From: Bombyx mori
Lineage: Eukaryota; Arthropoda; Insecta; Lepidoptera; Bombycidae
Assembly (NCBI RefSeq): GCF_030269925.1
Contig: NC_085124.1
Span: forward strand, 6,262,001 to 6,326,000
Direction: 5' to 3'
Length of the DNA stretch: 64,000 bases
The translations under genes were made by a program, and so were the position numbers. The notes below the pieces were generated by a model. It had not been told where the DNA came from and searched no databases. It worked only from the letters and a program-made list of their open reading frames with translations. Shown here one piece after another: positions 45,760-58,712 of the stretch; position 1 is the first letter of the stretch, and every line of letters begins with the position of its first letter.

Positions 45760-47640
45760 TATTAGTACGCGCGTTAATGATATACCTAATTTTAAATTAT
45801 TCTTATAATTTTCGACATCAATCGTGATCGACAAATTCAGGGGGTCAACAAAGCCTTTTCGGGGCGCTAAAGATTATTTTCTAGCTTCGATTAAAGAAAG
45901 ACATGCCATGAGGCTGGAGACACCGTGGAGGAAATATCATTTCAGGCTGTTGGTACGAAACAGATATGTCAAAATTATGACATAAATTGATTAAAACAAT
46001 GATTTTAGCTGATTATTCATAATAAAGTATTATGTTTTACTGAGAAACATTCGCGACTATTTTTAGGATAAGATTTCAATAACAGATATAAAAAATATCT
46101 ACATTAAAAAAAACCGTAGTTTTTTATTATAATATACCTTTTTGTACAAAGTAGACACGACTTTATCTATCTGGTGTCGAGAAATAAAACACAATTATGA
46201 GTGGATTCAAGATAAAGGGGATGAACTTGGTTGCGACGGGTGGTGTGATAGTTCCTAGCTGTGAATATTATTAAAGATCCCTAACATGCCCTTTTAAAAT
46301 TTGTATTAAATTGACAAATGATTTAAGGTTTCTGAACTCACCAAATAAATTACTGTGTTATCAATAAACTGTCCAAATATTAAGTTCACGATTCACATTC
46401 AAACCACTAAAACAACACAGATCGGGAACAGAATTATCATTTAATCATTTAAAAATGAATAACAAGAAATAACTGGCACGACACTCCTCTAGAACACATT
46501 CACAATAAAACAGAGCAGAATTATTGACAAAACAAACTATAAAATCGTATTGTAAACCGTCGTTTGTATAGCTAAACGTCATTAGAGACCGATCATACGG
46601 TTATATTACGAACGAAGTGAAGTTCGAACTACCTACGCTTCGTCAAGCAAAGCCATTTGAATGAAGTTGCCTATGTTGGTTACACGTTTGAATGTGTGGG
46701 TGCGGCAACTCCAGCGCACGACACATGAGTGATTTTACTATAGAGCCCGAAAGAAGTAATTATTGCTAACTGCAGCATTTAATGCTTTTTATTATTTAAT
46801 AATGCTTAAATATACTAAATTTTAGTAGTTTTTATCTACTTGGGGAAAGTTAAATTTGCTGTTATATTTAAACACGTTTATTTTTCCAAAATCTTCTGTA
46901 ATACACATAATCTTAGAAAATCGTCAGTCATTAGCTAGTTTAAAGTCTTAATTGCATTAAAAAACAACAATTCCAGTCTTCAAATCTGAACACTCGATTT
47001 CTTTGAGCCAGAAATAGTGGTACATGCCCTTGCGGAATTACAATAAGACTTACCGCCAGTTTCCTTCTCGTTAAGCTACGGGCTCAGAAGGTGTGAACAT
47101 ACTAAACACATACTTCATTAACGTTCTACAGTATTACTTACAACGTCCTTAGTAAAATATTACAGAGTTAAAAGTGTTACAAAACCAAACTCGCTATTAT
47201 TCTGATCAGCTCTACTCTTTTAAAATATTTACTCATGTGTAAAAGTTCGAAAAACTTGCTCCGTGACAAACATGCGTGTGTGTACTTGTAACACGTGAGA
47301 AGAAAGTATACGATATGTATTACGTGTATTAATTACTAGAATTTCGGTAAAGGGCCCTGGTTCTGTAGTTATTTTTTCTTTCAATTATACATATAATAAA
47401 TATTTAAATATAATCCTATGTGTCTGAACATTGAAAAAAAACAATTAAAATATAAATAATAATAAAAAAAAACAATCAAAATAAAAAAGCGTAATAGAAT
47501 AAAAATATGAATTTTATATTTTTCATCTCTGTCTCTGTTTGATTGTTTGTTTGTTGCAAAAAAGTTATCGTCGTCCAAAAATTTTTGGAATCTACTTTTA
47601 GACTGCTAGATGTGAGACTAGTTAGACTTAGTTAACTAAG
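45760..47640. other. No gene seen
   Basis: Intergenic, AT-rich. A scrap at about 46985-47095 (TAGTGGTACATGCCCTTGCG) looks like very old Bm1. 46198-46240 contains ATGAGTGGATTCAAGATAAA, a distant echo of the inverted repeat around 35738. Confidence 0.4.
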
Positions 47641-47641
47641 C

Positions 47642-48200
47642 ATGTCAGGAGCCCGACATGCTGGTGCGCCGCCTCTACACAGGGGTGGTGCGGTCGATGG
47701 CACTATACGGGGTTCCCCTGTGGTCCACGCCCTGACCAGCGACAACGTCGCGGCGTTACGACTTCCGTAGTGTGCGATTGCGTTCAGGGCAGTTCGCGGG
47801 TATCGCACCGTCTCGTTCGAGGCAGCGTGGGTGCTCGTCGGGACGTCTCCCTGTGACCTGTAAGCAGAGGCACTCGCTGCGTATTGCGTAGACCGACGTC
47901 GTTGGTCGTCGACTATCACCTCGACGACCCGTCGGTCGGACGTGCTCGGAGTGGCGCCGCTAGTCTGGTTGTAACGTTGACTACGGGAGCCCCCCTACTC
48001 TAACCGGGTTTTGACCCCGGGCGGAAATCGGACGTCAGGTGTAAGAGTGCAGGGGAGTCGTTTAGTGCGGTAGGGCCCTAAAACTCCTTGGGCCCGCGGT
48101 CTGCTCCCAACATCTGCAGATCGTCAAGTTCCACATACCCCGCACGCCCCCTTGGCGCCGGGACCTCGAAGGAGATGCGGCCCCCGGTCCGAAAAAAAAA
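47642..48200 (+). mobile_element. R1-clade LINE, C-terminal coding remnant and 3' tail
   Basis: The + frame from 47659 reads LVRRLYTGVVRSMALYGVPL, WSTP, stop. After frameshifts come pieces resembling GYRTVSFEAAWVL and GTSP. This is the RT-thumb region of R1-clade elements. From 47951 the GC-rich untranslated end matches 35771-36025 and finishes in an A10 run. The coding part is dead. Confidence 0.65.
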
Positions 48201-48360
48201 AGATAGGGTAAAGTTAGGTATTTCCTCAATGTTCATTATTGGTTAACTGTTAAAAAGTCCAAAAAATTTCAAAAAATGTTTTAGACGGTATTCCGGAATA
48301 TTAATAATAAACTAGTCCCACTGTTCTATTATAAATACGAGATATATTTGTCGCACAAGA

Positions 48361-48546
48361 TACAGCCCACTGAGTTTCTCGGCGGATCTTCTCAGTGGGT
48401 CGCGTTTCCGATCCGCTGGTAGATTCTGCAAAGCACTATTCTTGGTAGGGCCAGTGTTAGCAACGCCTCCTGGTTTGAGCCTCGTGAGCTCACCTACTCG
48501 CTAGGTTTCGCTGGCATACCCTCTCAAGACTACCAACTTAGGTAGG
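48361..48546 (+). mobile_element. Jockey-type LINE 3' tail, type B
   Basis: CAGCCCACTGAGTTTCTCGG, TCAGTGGGTCGCGTTTCCGA, GTGAGCTCACCTACTCGCTA and a terminal TTAGGTAGG. Confidence 0.7.
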
Positions 48547-49860
48547 AAAATTAGTTATATTGTATAGTAGTAGGTTATTATTGTTGTACACTTGAAATTC
48601 AATAAAAGGAATTGTTTGGAAAAGTAAGTTTTAATTACTGTCCACTTTATCCGTCATACATAATACAGACGAAAGTAATTGCCTGTTTGTTTTAAAGCCC
48701 AATCCACTGAACCAATTTTCACGAAGTTCGGTATGAAAATCATTCAAACCTTGGGAAAGAATAGTTAATGTTATAAGTGGAGTAAGCCATTACCGTCGAT
48801 CGCAGATACGGCCAATGTCAGTGACACAGGCAAGATGTTGCCCGCTCCAAACGCATACTTATATTTAGGTCTATAAAATGAATGTGTACTATATAGCTAT
48901 TACCGCTGCAGTATCAGAATTATGAGCTTAGAGCTTACATGATATTTTCGTTTTTAGTAGAAAACAGAAGCTGACTCATATTAATAAAATCCTTAAATAT
49001 TTTAAATTGTTTTTCTTCTAAAACATTAGGAGTCTTCCATAAAGAGAGGTCGTATTTGTGGTCTGCTCATATAGTTTTCTAAAAAATTCAGGAGGCCTCA
49101 TTTTAGATTCAGGATTCCCAGTTACCAAGTGGAAGCTGATCTTATGGAGCGCTTGGAATATCAATTTCCTGTCTTTAATTATCTCTGTACCTAATGTCGT
49201 ACGCTCTATGAAAGAAATGTCGGAAATAATGCTGATCATCTCCTATTACCATCGCATCACCATCACCGCACTCTAAGGGAGTCGTATGGGATCCTCCACT
49301 AGAATGAAATCTCCTTTAGGTATAATGTTTGCGCTTCCCATATATTGTCATGGTACCTTAATATGAAAACATAAAATAAATTCAAGGATATCCGACAATG
49401 TTCACCTTTTATCAGAAGATAAATTATAAGGCCAAGTGTCTAACAGTAGGTATGTGGGAGTAATAGTAATTAACATATCTTATAGCCCAGCCCGCGTTAG
49501 CAAAAATCTGAACGATGTAAAAGTGCAGTAAAATTACCCTTTAGCGCCACTGGAAACGAACAGTATTGCCTAAAATTGTGTAGCAATCTTATTCACTGTA
49601 AACAACGAAATTTTTTTATATTTTTAATACTCTCAGCGAAATGCATTCGAGCTCATAGCGCCATCTATGAAATGACTAATGAACCAATAGAAGATTTCAG
49701 TGAAAATGCAGTCATTTTTTCTCAATTGAAATGATCGTGATTATAAAGTTTTGTTTTAGTTATGTTGTATTTCGAGAGATGGCACTAAATTATAAATTCT
49801 AAAAAATAATAAACCAATATAATATTATGTTATATGATATTTATAATAGTACTAATATGT
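48547..49860. other. No gene seen
   Basis: AT-rich. Overlapping opposite frames at 49018-49276 (72-73 codons) have no domain I can name and no supporting splice sites. Confidence 0.4.
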
Positions 49861-49861
49861 G

Positions 49862-49920
49862 TCCCTGTAGTCGAAATTCGACTATAAATAATTGAAATTA
49901 TAAGTTTGAACATTATTATG
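49862..49920 (+). repeat. Uninterrupted core of repeat family X
   Basis: TAGTCGAAATTCGACTATAA then AAGTTTGAACATTATTATGA, the same two motifs as 23548 and 23860 but without the composite insertion between them. Confidence 0.6.
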
Positions 49921-50577
49921 ATTCGGATAAACTTTCCTTTATGATCCGTCGATTTGGAAAATCAAAAATTTTTTTGTAGATAAAAAAGACTCATAAATAG
50001 AAATCTTTTTGAAAATTTCAAGTTACGGAAACTCACGGTTTACAAGATATAATTTTTTAAAGTTTCCATACATACAAATTGGAAAAATCATCAAGGTAGA
50101 CGTCAAAGTTGACGTTTCACGTTCCATTCTCGGTAAGCGTGTATTTTATTAAATTTTATCTCATGTTTTTACCGAAATATATTTTATTATTTTAATAAAT
50201 TCACATAGTAAATTTGTTGTAATTAAGGTACACAGTAATTGTTGCTGTATTAAGTAATTGTATTGACTTTTTTACACAAAATGTAACTACATTTTGTTTA
50301 CACTGTGGAACGGAACGTGGAATGTAAAAATATATTTTTAATTAAGATTAATTAAAACAATAGTAAAATTGCTCGTGTTTTAGTAATAAAATTGCATAAA
50401 TATCGAAAACCGAATCAGAGCACCCCACTTTCCACATGGTCGTCTGCTCTACCCCTAGAGTGTATATAAAAAACCGGAGGCACGGAGGGAGAGTAGTCCT
50501 CGCCCGCGGAGCCGAGCATGAGTGACCGACCGTGTTTCGGCACGCAAGGGTGGAAGGGCTGTGGAAGGGTCTGGAGA
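49921..50577. other. No gene seen
   Basis: AT-rich; the remainder of repeat family X may extend into it, but its right border is not visible to me. Confidence 0.4.
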
Positions 50578-50878
50578 GACCATATCAGCGTAACCTTAAC
50601 TAGTAAGTGAGCTCACGGGGCTCAAACCTGACGACGTTCCTAACACGAACCCTAGCAAGAGCCGTGCTTCGCAGAATCTACCGCTGGATCGGAAACGCGA
50701 CCCACTGAGAAGATCCGGCGAGAAACTCAGTGGGCTGTGTCTGTGGGTTAATTTACTCGTCGAGCCCTTCGTCGCAAGCGACGGGTTCGACGAGGACGGT
50801 GACTGGTGCATGTGGTACCTAAAAGCACCGATAATCCGATATAATGGATCGGGAGGGTCCGTAATGGTAATACATCGG
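50578..50878 (-). mobile_element. Jockey-type LINE 3' end, type B, with a coding remnant
   Basis: Reversed tail GTGAGCTCACGGGGCTCAAA, GACCCACTGAGAAGATCC, CGTCGAGCCCTTCGTCGC, then a short coding-side remnant (TACCTAAAAGCACCGATAAT). Confidence 0.65.
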
Positions 50879-51596
50879 TTTCTATCTTAGGTACTGGGAA
50901 ATGAGTAACAGGCACAGAAGAGGTCGAGAAAGATTTATGCTTGCTGGACGTTAGTCACTAATCTGAGATCGGAAGGACTACCTCTTGCTATATAAATTTT
51001 TTTTATAAGCCACATATCTTAACTTTAAGACCAGGTTAATCTGTCTTCTTTATTCCTAAAGCAAGCTTGGCAAGCTTGTAAGCATTACAATTTATTTATT
51101 TATTTCAAGGTTTCAACGACAATAAGAAAAAATTGTGAATTCGTGGCAAGTTTTATTTATAATTCATATTATACAAAACATCGAATTAAAAGGAATGAAT
51201 GTTGCACATGTGGAGCCCTTGAATTTTTCTTATAATTTTCAAATGGAATCAAACTTTGAAGCCAAACTGAAAAAAGTAAACACATTAAAACGCACAGTTA
51301 TAGACGAAAAAACATAAAAATTTATTTTAAGAAAACTTGACTTTGGCATTAAAGAAAAAAGATTAATTTATGTAATGTGTGAATAAATAAAATGATCTTA
51401 GCGTATACCTGACATTGAGCCAAAATTAAAGATTACTTATCTAGATCTTAATTTGGTTTCTTGGTCATTTCACTTGAATACCACGAAAAACTGGTTTTAA
51501 GAGTTGTTTTCCTTGAAAATTAAGATCACGAATTTTTTATCTCTCTACCATTTTCGAATAAATGATCAAATATAATATGTTGGAACTTCATATTCT
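50879..51596. other. No gene seen
   Basis: AT-rich; the 60-codon frame at 51135-51317 has no domain or splice support. Confidence 0.4.
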
Positions 51597-52036
51597 TTTA
51601 TTTTTATTGCTTAGATGGGTGGACAAGCTCACAGCCCACCTGGTGTTAAGTGGTTACTGGAACCCATAGACATCTACGACGTAAATGCGCCGCCTACCTT
51701 GAGATATAAGTTCTACGGTCTCAAGTATAGTTACAGCGGCTGCCCCACCCTTCAGACCGAAACGCATTACTGCTTCACAGCAGAAATAGGCAGGGTGGTG
51801 GTTCTTACCCGTGCGGACTCACAAGAGGTTCTACCACCAGTAATTACGCAAGTTATAATTTTGCGGGTTTGATCTTTATTACACGATGTTATTCCTTCAC
51901 CGTGGAAGTCAATCGTGAACATTTATTAAGTACGTATTTCATTAGAAAAATTAGTGCCCGCCTGCGGGATTCGAAGACCGTTGCATCGCTCGACACAAAT
52001 GCACCGGACATTTTATCTTTTAGGCCACGACGACTT
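51597..52036 (-). mobile_element. Bm1-type SINE, full length, just downstream of the OBP gene
   Basis: tRNA-like head at 52036 (GAAGTCGTCGTGGCCTAAAA on the - strand), body, and an A-rich tail ending about 51597. It is in the same orientation as the OBP gene and starts 45 bp after its stop. The tail includes AATAAAAATAAAA on the - strand, so it could supply the polyadenylation signal. Confidence 0.85.
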
Positions 52037-52080
52037 CAAAATCGCTTAAAATAGATGATAGCCTTTCACCTCTCGATATG

Positions 52081-55000
52081 TTATTGACAATTATATTCAG
52101 AAGATCCAAATTTGAATACCTTAGGTGCATTTTCGAGTGTGCATTTGAAGATCAATGCAGCTCTCTCACAACCTTTCTCGCCATCGCTAACTTCCACATC
52201 ATTAACTGGAAATAGTAAAACATTCATAATGTTATGTTCCATACAATATACAGATATGGTTTATCTGAATTTCACAGTCTTTAGTCTGTAGTTGACTGAA
52301 TTTTATTATCACAATTATAATTTCCATTTTACTTCGGTATAGTTTTAAATAATTATATAAGACTCACAAAAGATAAGTAATTTTGGAATATAAAAATTTG
52401 TGCCATACGTTTTAATTATTTTGTAAATATCTGCTGTCTCACTTTTTAAGCAAGAACCGAAGACTTCATAGCAACCTAATTAGGCGGCATGAAAAGGCCT
52501 GATTATTTAATAACATTCTTTACCTTTTACGCAAATATCTGCGACTTTTTTCCCGTTTTCAAGACGTTTCTCGTCTCCGTTCTTGGACATTTCCGCAATT
52601 TTATACGCGTGTTCCAAATTGTATAGGCCTTGACTGGTCATCTGTAATTTAGAAGTGATTAAAAACACATTTGTTTTACGTATGATTCTTGAGGATCGGT
52701 TGTTCAAAACTGATTGTTTTGTTTTTAAGTTTTGTTTCTAAAAAAAAATTAATGTACAATATGGCTATAAGTTAAGTATCTACTTTTACGAGAAAATCAA
52801 TAGATAAAATAATAAGGAAATTTAGAACCAAATTAAATAAGTGCGTGTTTTGTAATATTTTCTCAACTTAGAAAGAACTTACCATGAGTCCATGAGCACT
52901 ATGATCAAAAGCTACTCTGTCAGTCTTTCTTTACAAAACGTTGGACGGATAAATAAATTCTATTACCGTTAACATGAGTTAGTAGTAAAATATTTTCAAC
53001 TAACAGAATATTGTATATTTGAATAGCTCTCCCGAAAGCATTAAGAGCAATACCGACGATATTTATCTTTTTATTTTAATAAGGTCAATATTGTGGGTAA
53101 GAAATGATTAATTCTTGTTATGGTTTTTCTTTTATTTCCATTATTGGGAAACGAGTATACCACCTGATGATAAAACGTCGCTTATGAGTATCAGCAACGC
53201 CAGGGCATATCTAAGCCGTTTTTATACGAAAATACTTTGACAAACCTTTTTCGAATTGCATTTTGGAACCATTTTTTATCAGAATACCCTTACGCCATAA
53301 ACATACAATTACATAAAATGATTACCAATCGTTTTAAACATTACATACGTGATTATTAAATGGTTTCTTACCACGATCCTCACATTTCACGACATGATCA
53401 TAAAGTTATCGATAAATAGAAAGAACACTTACGACTCCATTTAGTTTATAAGCACAAGCCAGAAGGCATTTAGATTCGGTCTTCTTCGGTGCGATCAACT
53501 GTTGCAGTTGCATTAACTCCGACATATCAACGGGATGGTCTTTTGTACATTTCATAACTAGTTTCGTGAATTCAATTTTAAGCTCTTCCTCTGTTACGGC
53601 CTGTGGTTTAAAAACAGTAACGAAAAATTGAAGATCTGTATTCTTGGATTTTAACAGCTGTAGATGGGTAATCAGTATCCACCAGTATTAAGTGGAGCCC
53701 GTATACACCAAAAATCAAAATAAAACCAATCTTAGAAGTAAGTTTTTTTAACGCTTTTTTTTTTCAATGCATGCAGTCGGTACCTGTAATTGTGTTAGCA
53801 TATAGTGTGAAATCAATGTATATGATACCTGTAATGTTCTGTGCTGATGTATAGCATGTTGGTACCCAATAAATAAAATAAAATAAAAATAAATAAGAAT
53901 TTAGTATCAATATTATTGGGTATTCTATACTTTACACTGATACACATTATTTTGATTATTATGATCGGGAAATTAATATCAAAATACACAACTTGTTAAT
54001 CTCATATCCCATTCTCCTGCGAGTCTTTTGGAAGAAATATCTTCCTCAATAAGTGGCGCCTGTGTATTCAAAGTTCCATTGTAGGCAGCGGCTTGGCTCT
54101 GCCCCTGGCATTGCTGAAGTCCATGGGCGACGGTAACCACTCACCATCAGGTGGGCCGTATGCCCGTCTGCCTACAAAGGCAATAAAAAAAATAATATTA
54201 TTAACTATTTCAATTTCATGTTTTTCTTTTTGAATAAAAAAAAAATTTTCACATCGGATACAGTCAGGAATACAAAAGCCACTCATATGTGCTTCCATGC
54301 TAGCTTCATGGGTGGCAATGGGGAAATTAGAAGTTTGTAGAAGTAGAAAAATGGGTACTACTTGGCATCGATGCTTGATGAGTAACATAAGCAACAAAAG
54401 TTTTTTTTTTGCCATATAGGCAGACGAGCCTACGGCCTACCTGATGGTGAATGGTTACCATTGTTCATGGACATCAGCAATGTCAGAGGCAGACCTAAGC
54501 CGCAGTCTGCCGTTTAGTACTCTCCACATGCCTCGTTTGAAGAAAGACGTGTCATAGCGCTCGAGAAACACCGTGGAGGGGAGCTCATTCCAAATTCGGA
54601 TGGTACGTGGCAAAAAAGATCTCTGGAAACGCACTGTGGATGAACGCAGTGGCTCCAGGTAACATGGATGAATTCTACTCTGGTGGCGGGCGGTGCGATG
54701 CCAAAAACGAGATTAAGGTATCGTTTCAAACAATTCCTCAAGTAGGTAAGTCCGTGCAGGTCACATTTTTAGCAATGGTTTTCTTCTACATGTTGCGCTT
54801 ATCCCCCATTATGTGGGGGGTCGGCGCAGCATGTTTTTATTATCATTGTTTTATTGCTTAGATGGGTGGACGAGCTCACAGTCCACCTGGTGTTAAATTG
54901 TTTCTTGAGCCCATAGACATCTACAACGGCTGCCCCACCCTTCAAACCGAAACGCATTACTGCTTCATGGCAGAAATAGGCAGGGCGGTGGTACCTACCT

Positions 55001-55513
55001 GTGCAGACTCAAGAGATCCTACCACCAGTAATTACGCAAATTATAATTTTGGTGGGTTTGATTTTTATTACACGATGTTATTCGGTCAGCGTGGAAGTCA
55101 AAGTACGGGGGATTCGAACACCGGTGCATCGCTAGGTACGAATGCACCGGACGTCTTATTCTTTAGGCCACGACGACTTCATTTCCATGTCCTCTTATCA
55201 TGCTGCATAGAGATTAAGCACGAATTTTGCTACCGGCCGCCTGTCTGAAGTCAACCCTCTTTAAGTTTTGTCTCCGTATATAAATTGCAACGTACTATAA
55301 GAACTTTTCTGTTTCTTCTTTTGGTGTTTCATTTAACTCAACCTGTTTTGGTTCTATGATTAGCATTTTACTATTATTAATACTAAAATTTACATTTTCA
55401 ATTACCATAACAAGAAAATGTCGTATTTTATTCGTTTATAAAACTATTTAAATTGTTATAAAACTTACATAAGAACCACCGCATATTGCCAGCAAAAAAA
55501 TCAGACACCGCAT
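52081..55513 (-). CDS. Odorant-binding protein, classic six-cysteine type (151 aa, four exons)
   Basis: Exons in transcription order: 55469-55513, 53433-53600, 52524-52641, 52081-52205. All introns are GT-AG, with phases 0, 0, 1. A signal peptide (MRCLIFLLAICGGSY) is followed by AVTEEELKIEF. Six cysteines are spaced C-x26-C-x3-C-x43-C-x14-C-x8-C, the signature of classic insect OBPs: KCTKDH, KCLLACAYK, DICVK, GCERA, KCTLEN. The expected product is a small secreted carrier for hydrophobic odorants or other ligands in sensillum lymph or other tissues, made of six helices locked by three disulfides. The start is the only ATG in frame with a signal peptide. Introns 1 and 2 hold LINE and SINE insertions. 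I do not assign an OBP number. Confidence 0.9.
54018..54187 (+). mobile_element. CR1-like 3' scraps in OBP intron 1
   Basis: 54018-54075 matches the untranslated end of the LINE at 29330-31122 (GCGAGTCTTTTGGAAGAAAT). 54083-54187 is the GGCAGCGGCTTGGCTCTGCC tail ending GGCAATAAAAAAAATAA. Confidence 0.65.
54408..54620 (-). mobile_element. CR1-like LINE tail, reversed, in OBP intron 1
   Basis: TTTTTTTTTGCCATATAGGC, GCCTACCTGATGGTGAATGG and TCATAGCGCTCGAGAAACAC; the upstream-coding side continues toward 54700 with loss of similarity. Confidence 0.65.
54849..55180 (-). mobile_element. Bm1-type SINE with an internal deletion, in OBP intron 1
   Basis: Head, body and tail are present, but about 70 bp after CATCTACAACG are missing and the head-side spacer is shortened. 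Same orientation as the gene, as at 51597. Confidence 0.8.
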
Positions 55514-56122
55514 AATTTAGAAACGCTCGTACAACCACTGCTTGCAAATATCAAAATAATGCTACTATTTATACAAATTTTACTTTGTTCAGATAACATC
55601 GAAAACAGTAATTTCCTACATTAAAACTGATAAAATTGGTTATTTCAATGCCTAAATATGAAAAGTAAATGTATCTGATTTAACTGACCCGATACCATTC
55701 ATGATTTAATGAAAACAATAATGCAGGGTGTCGTGTGGTGGATTCTCGAAAGCAAAACATTAAAACAAAAAACAAACTATTCAAATTTTTATTTTACTAA
55801 GGTTTATAAATGCTCTGCACGTAGCTAACTGACCGTGAATGCAGTGAATAATTGCTTTTAGATTCTATAATAATTATCAATAAAAAAACTAATGGCACTC
55901 GGGGACTGCCTCGGTAAAGTTATTGCATAGCATTTTTTATCAACTTATGCAATTATAATTAGACAATAATAATATAATTTTTTTTTTTCTCTTATGTTTT
56001 AATGTCTCGTAGCGATCTGTTTTTCAGTTAACAATGAGCTATTCCTCTGGCTGAATTTATTCTTAATAGATTTATAAACAGAATCAGATGTCCAGTGACA
56101 CCTTCATCTTTTATTGTTAGAT

Positions 56123-56537
56123 TTAATTTCTGTTGTGTAAGGTAGGTATAATTAATCTAGTAAACTGCACAGCTCCTGTGCCTCCTAGGTCCGACGCCAA
56201 TTTATTGACGTGTGTCGATAACCTGGCTTGATATTTTTTGCTGTAAGCTACTATTTCCTCTTTCACTGTGGGAATATTTAGGTCCATTTGTATGATCTTG
56301 TTGCTTATGTAATGCGGTATTCTTAGCATTGTTCTGAAAGTTTTATTTTGAAACCTTTCCAGGATCTCGACGTTGCTATTGCTGGCAGTTCCCCAAAGCT
56401 GTATGCCATATGTCCATATTGGCTTTAAGATGGTTTTGTAAATTAAAATTTTACTTGTTGGCGAAAGCTGGGATTTCCCTCCAGTCAACCAGTACATATT
56501 TCTTAGCCTTATGTCTAATTGTTTTCGCTTAGACCAG
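56123..56537 (-). CDS. LINE ORF2, last 137 codons, separated by the transposon
   Basis: Continues the same frame after the insertion: WSKRKQLDIRLRNMYWL, ILKPIWTYGIQLWG, RFQNKTFRTMLRIPHYISN and LHNRN, then a TAA stop. The 'I.K..WTYG.QLWG' block is the conserved segment after the RT in jockey-type ORF2. Codon 755 (Trp) is split by the CTG target site. Joined, ORF2 would have 891 codons with no other disruption, a normal length for the clade. Confidence 0.8.
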
Positions 56538-56923
56538 CCGTGCGATTCTGTAAGCGTTGTTTAACAAACTCGCACGTGAATTTGGTGTGAGTTTTCAAAT
56601 TGGCATTCTGTAAATTTCATTGTAGTGCCGAATCTACACTAGCGCCCCTCGCGGGTGAATTGAACTAGCAAGCGTGAGTTTTTTTTACTAAAATGTATGA
56701 GTTGACGTTTGAAACGGCATTCTGTAGTGTAAATCACGTCGAATTTCGGCAAGAACTTCGCATCGCAAAATCATTTTATTTGTCAAATCAAAAGTTAGTG
56801 TTTTAAGTGTTTGTTGTGAGTGAGAATATACGAAAACGTTATAAATCGCTGTTAATTATTAAAAAAATACTATAAATTAACAAAATTGCACTTTAAAATA
56901 ACTTTATTCTTCATCGATATTTT

Positions 56924-58712
56924 ATGGAGCGTATGTTTTTATTGAAAACATTGTTGAAAGAGGCTGACGCTACGGATCAGCGTGAAATGCGTCGACAAGC
57001 CTACGAAATTCACAATTTATCACTTTTAACTTGAGATGACGACTATGTAAAAGTATAAAGAAAGTGTATAGATTGTCGAAGGATCATATGAACCAGTTAG
57101 GGTGTGAATTACACCCTTTGACGAAGACCACTAAAAGCCATTGAAAAGGACTTTCAACTCTTCTAAAGGTAGGTATTCCATGTGGTAAGATTGTGTCTTT
57201 ATGTACAAAATAGGTACTTTAAAACATATTATTAAAGTTTGCTCATTTGTTTATATCCAATTCTCCCATTATTGTAAAACAATACCACTAAACTAATCTA
57301 CCAAAAATATCTTGAAAGAATACAAATTAGATTCTCTAATAACTATGTGTATTGTATAATGATTATTTCTTAGTTTCAGTTATTGTGCACCTTGTTTATT
57401 TGGGCAAATGAAGTTACCAAAAAAAATCATAAAAGAAAATATAAGAACATATTTGTCCCAGATATCCCAGTGTATATCTGAGGTTGTGGAGGCTCTGAAC
57501 AACCCAGCAACTATATATAAATATTTAAGATTCCCGCAGAATGCTCAAGAATGGCAAAAGTTGAAGGAAAACTGAAGAAAAAAGAAGAAGGTGGTTTAAA
57601 CTAAATAAATATTTTTTTTCTTCATAAAAAAGTACCAATATTAATCTAATGCTAAATATTGCAGTTTTTGTAAAAAAATTAAAATCACTTTGGTTGTTGG
57701 GTGTATTGATGGGACGTTGGTGGCCTTAAAAAGACCTGCCACCAATAAAAAATGTTTTTACTGTCACAAAGGCTATCATGCCAGAAAATGTACAATTTGT
57801 AAAGCCATTAATATTTTTCGAAATTCTGATGATATGTAATCCATAAACGAAATGTGTATTATGAACTATGTATTCAGATTGTATTCATTTCAGTTAAATT
57901 GAATTGTGTATATTGCTTTAAAGTTATTGTGAAATTTAGTATTTATATTAAATAAACTTTATTCAGTTATAAAAAAAACAAAATAAAATCTACTAAAGAT
58001 TAGTCAATGACAGCAAGTAATGACCATTATAAATAATTAACATCTTTTCGGTCTTTCTGTATATGCTTAACGTTCCAACCTTATGACACCTTTTGCTAAT
58101 TTTTTTTTCATTTCACCATCTAAATGGTTAGCTCACAGCCCACCTGGTGTTAAGTGGTTACTGGAGCCCATAGACATCTACAAAGTAAATGCGCCACAAA
58201 CCTTGAGATATAAATTCGAAGGTTTCACCATCTAAATGGTTAGACGAGCTCACAGCCCACCTGGTGTTAAGTGGTTACTGGAGCCCATAGACATCTACAA
58301 AGTAAATGCGCAAACCTTGAGATATAAATTCGAAGGTCTCAGTATAGTTACAACGGCTGCGCCACCCTTCAAACCGAAACGCATTACTGCTTCAGAAACA
58401 GGCGATAACGCTATGCTAGCTAATACCTGCTAATAATGGCTAGCTAATACTAATACGGAGAGAGATACTCCTGAAGCTTTGTAGCACCACCTTCATTCCA
58501 CTGCCCGTAACTCAGTGAAAAGAACAATAGTTCTGTTAAAGAGTAGATTCAGGTGTTTGCTGATCCATAGGGTGCTAATTTATCACCCTGATAAGGTAGC
58601 AAAAATAGCTGTTGCGTGTTGTGTTTTGCACAACATTTGCAATTGTGCAGAGCTGCCAGTTCCCATAATCTCAGATTATGAGATTACATTTAAATTATGG
58701 TGGTCATGTTGA
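56924..58712 (+). pseudogene. Decayed PIF/Harbinger (HARBI1-like) transposase
   Basis: Pieces in order: MERMFLLKTLLKEAD from 56924, stopped at 57032; YRLSKDHMNQLGCEL (about 57067-57112); SQISQCISEVVEALNNP (about 57455-57506) with YLRFPQNAQEWQ; VVGCIDGTLVALKRP (57693-57737), holding the first Asp of the DDE triad, followed by YCHKGYHARKCTI; and, after a Bm1-filled gap, LLKSRFRCLL and VAKIAVACCVLHNI (58537-58655). The segment with the second Asp is missing, and the usual Glu before LK.RFRCL appears as Lys (VKRTIV). Some gaps have GT-AG-like borders and may be true introns. It cannot encode an active enzyme. Confidence 0.7.
58113..58395 (-). mobile_element. Bm1 fragment with a 111-bp tandem duplication
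   Basis: TTCACCATCTAAATGGTTAG, CACCTGGTGTTAAGTGGTTA and GACATCTACAAAGTAAATGC occur twice (58113 and 58224). The second copy continues to CGCATTACTGCTTCAG. No head. It sits in the transposase remnant. Confidence 0.75.

Noticed and set aside
49018..49239. 73-codon - strand frame with coding-like look
   Set aside because: Stop codons precede the ATG directly, no domain is recognised, and the opposite strand is equally open.
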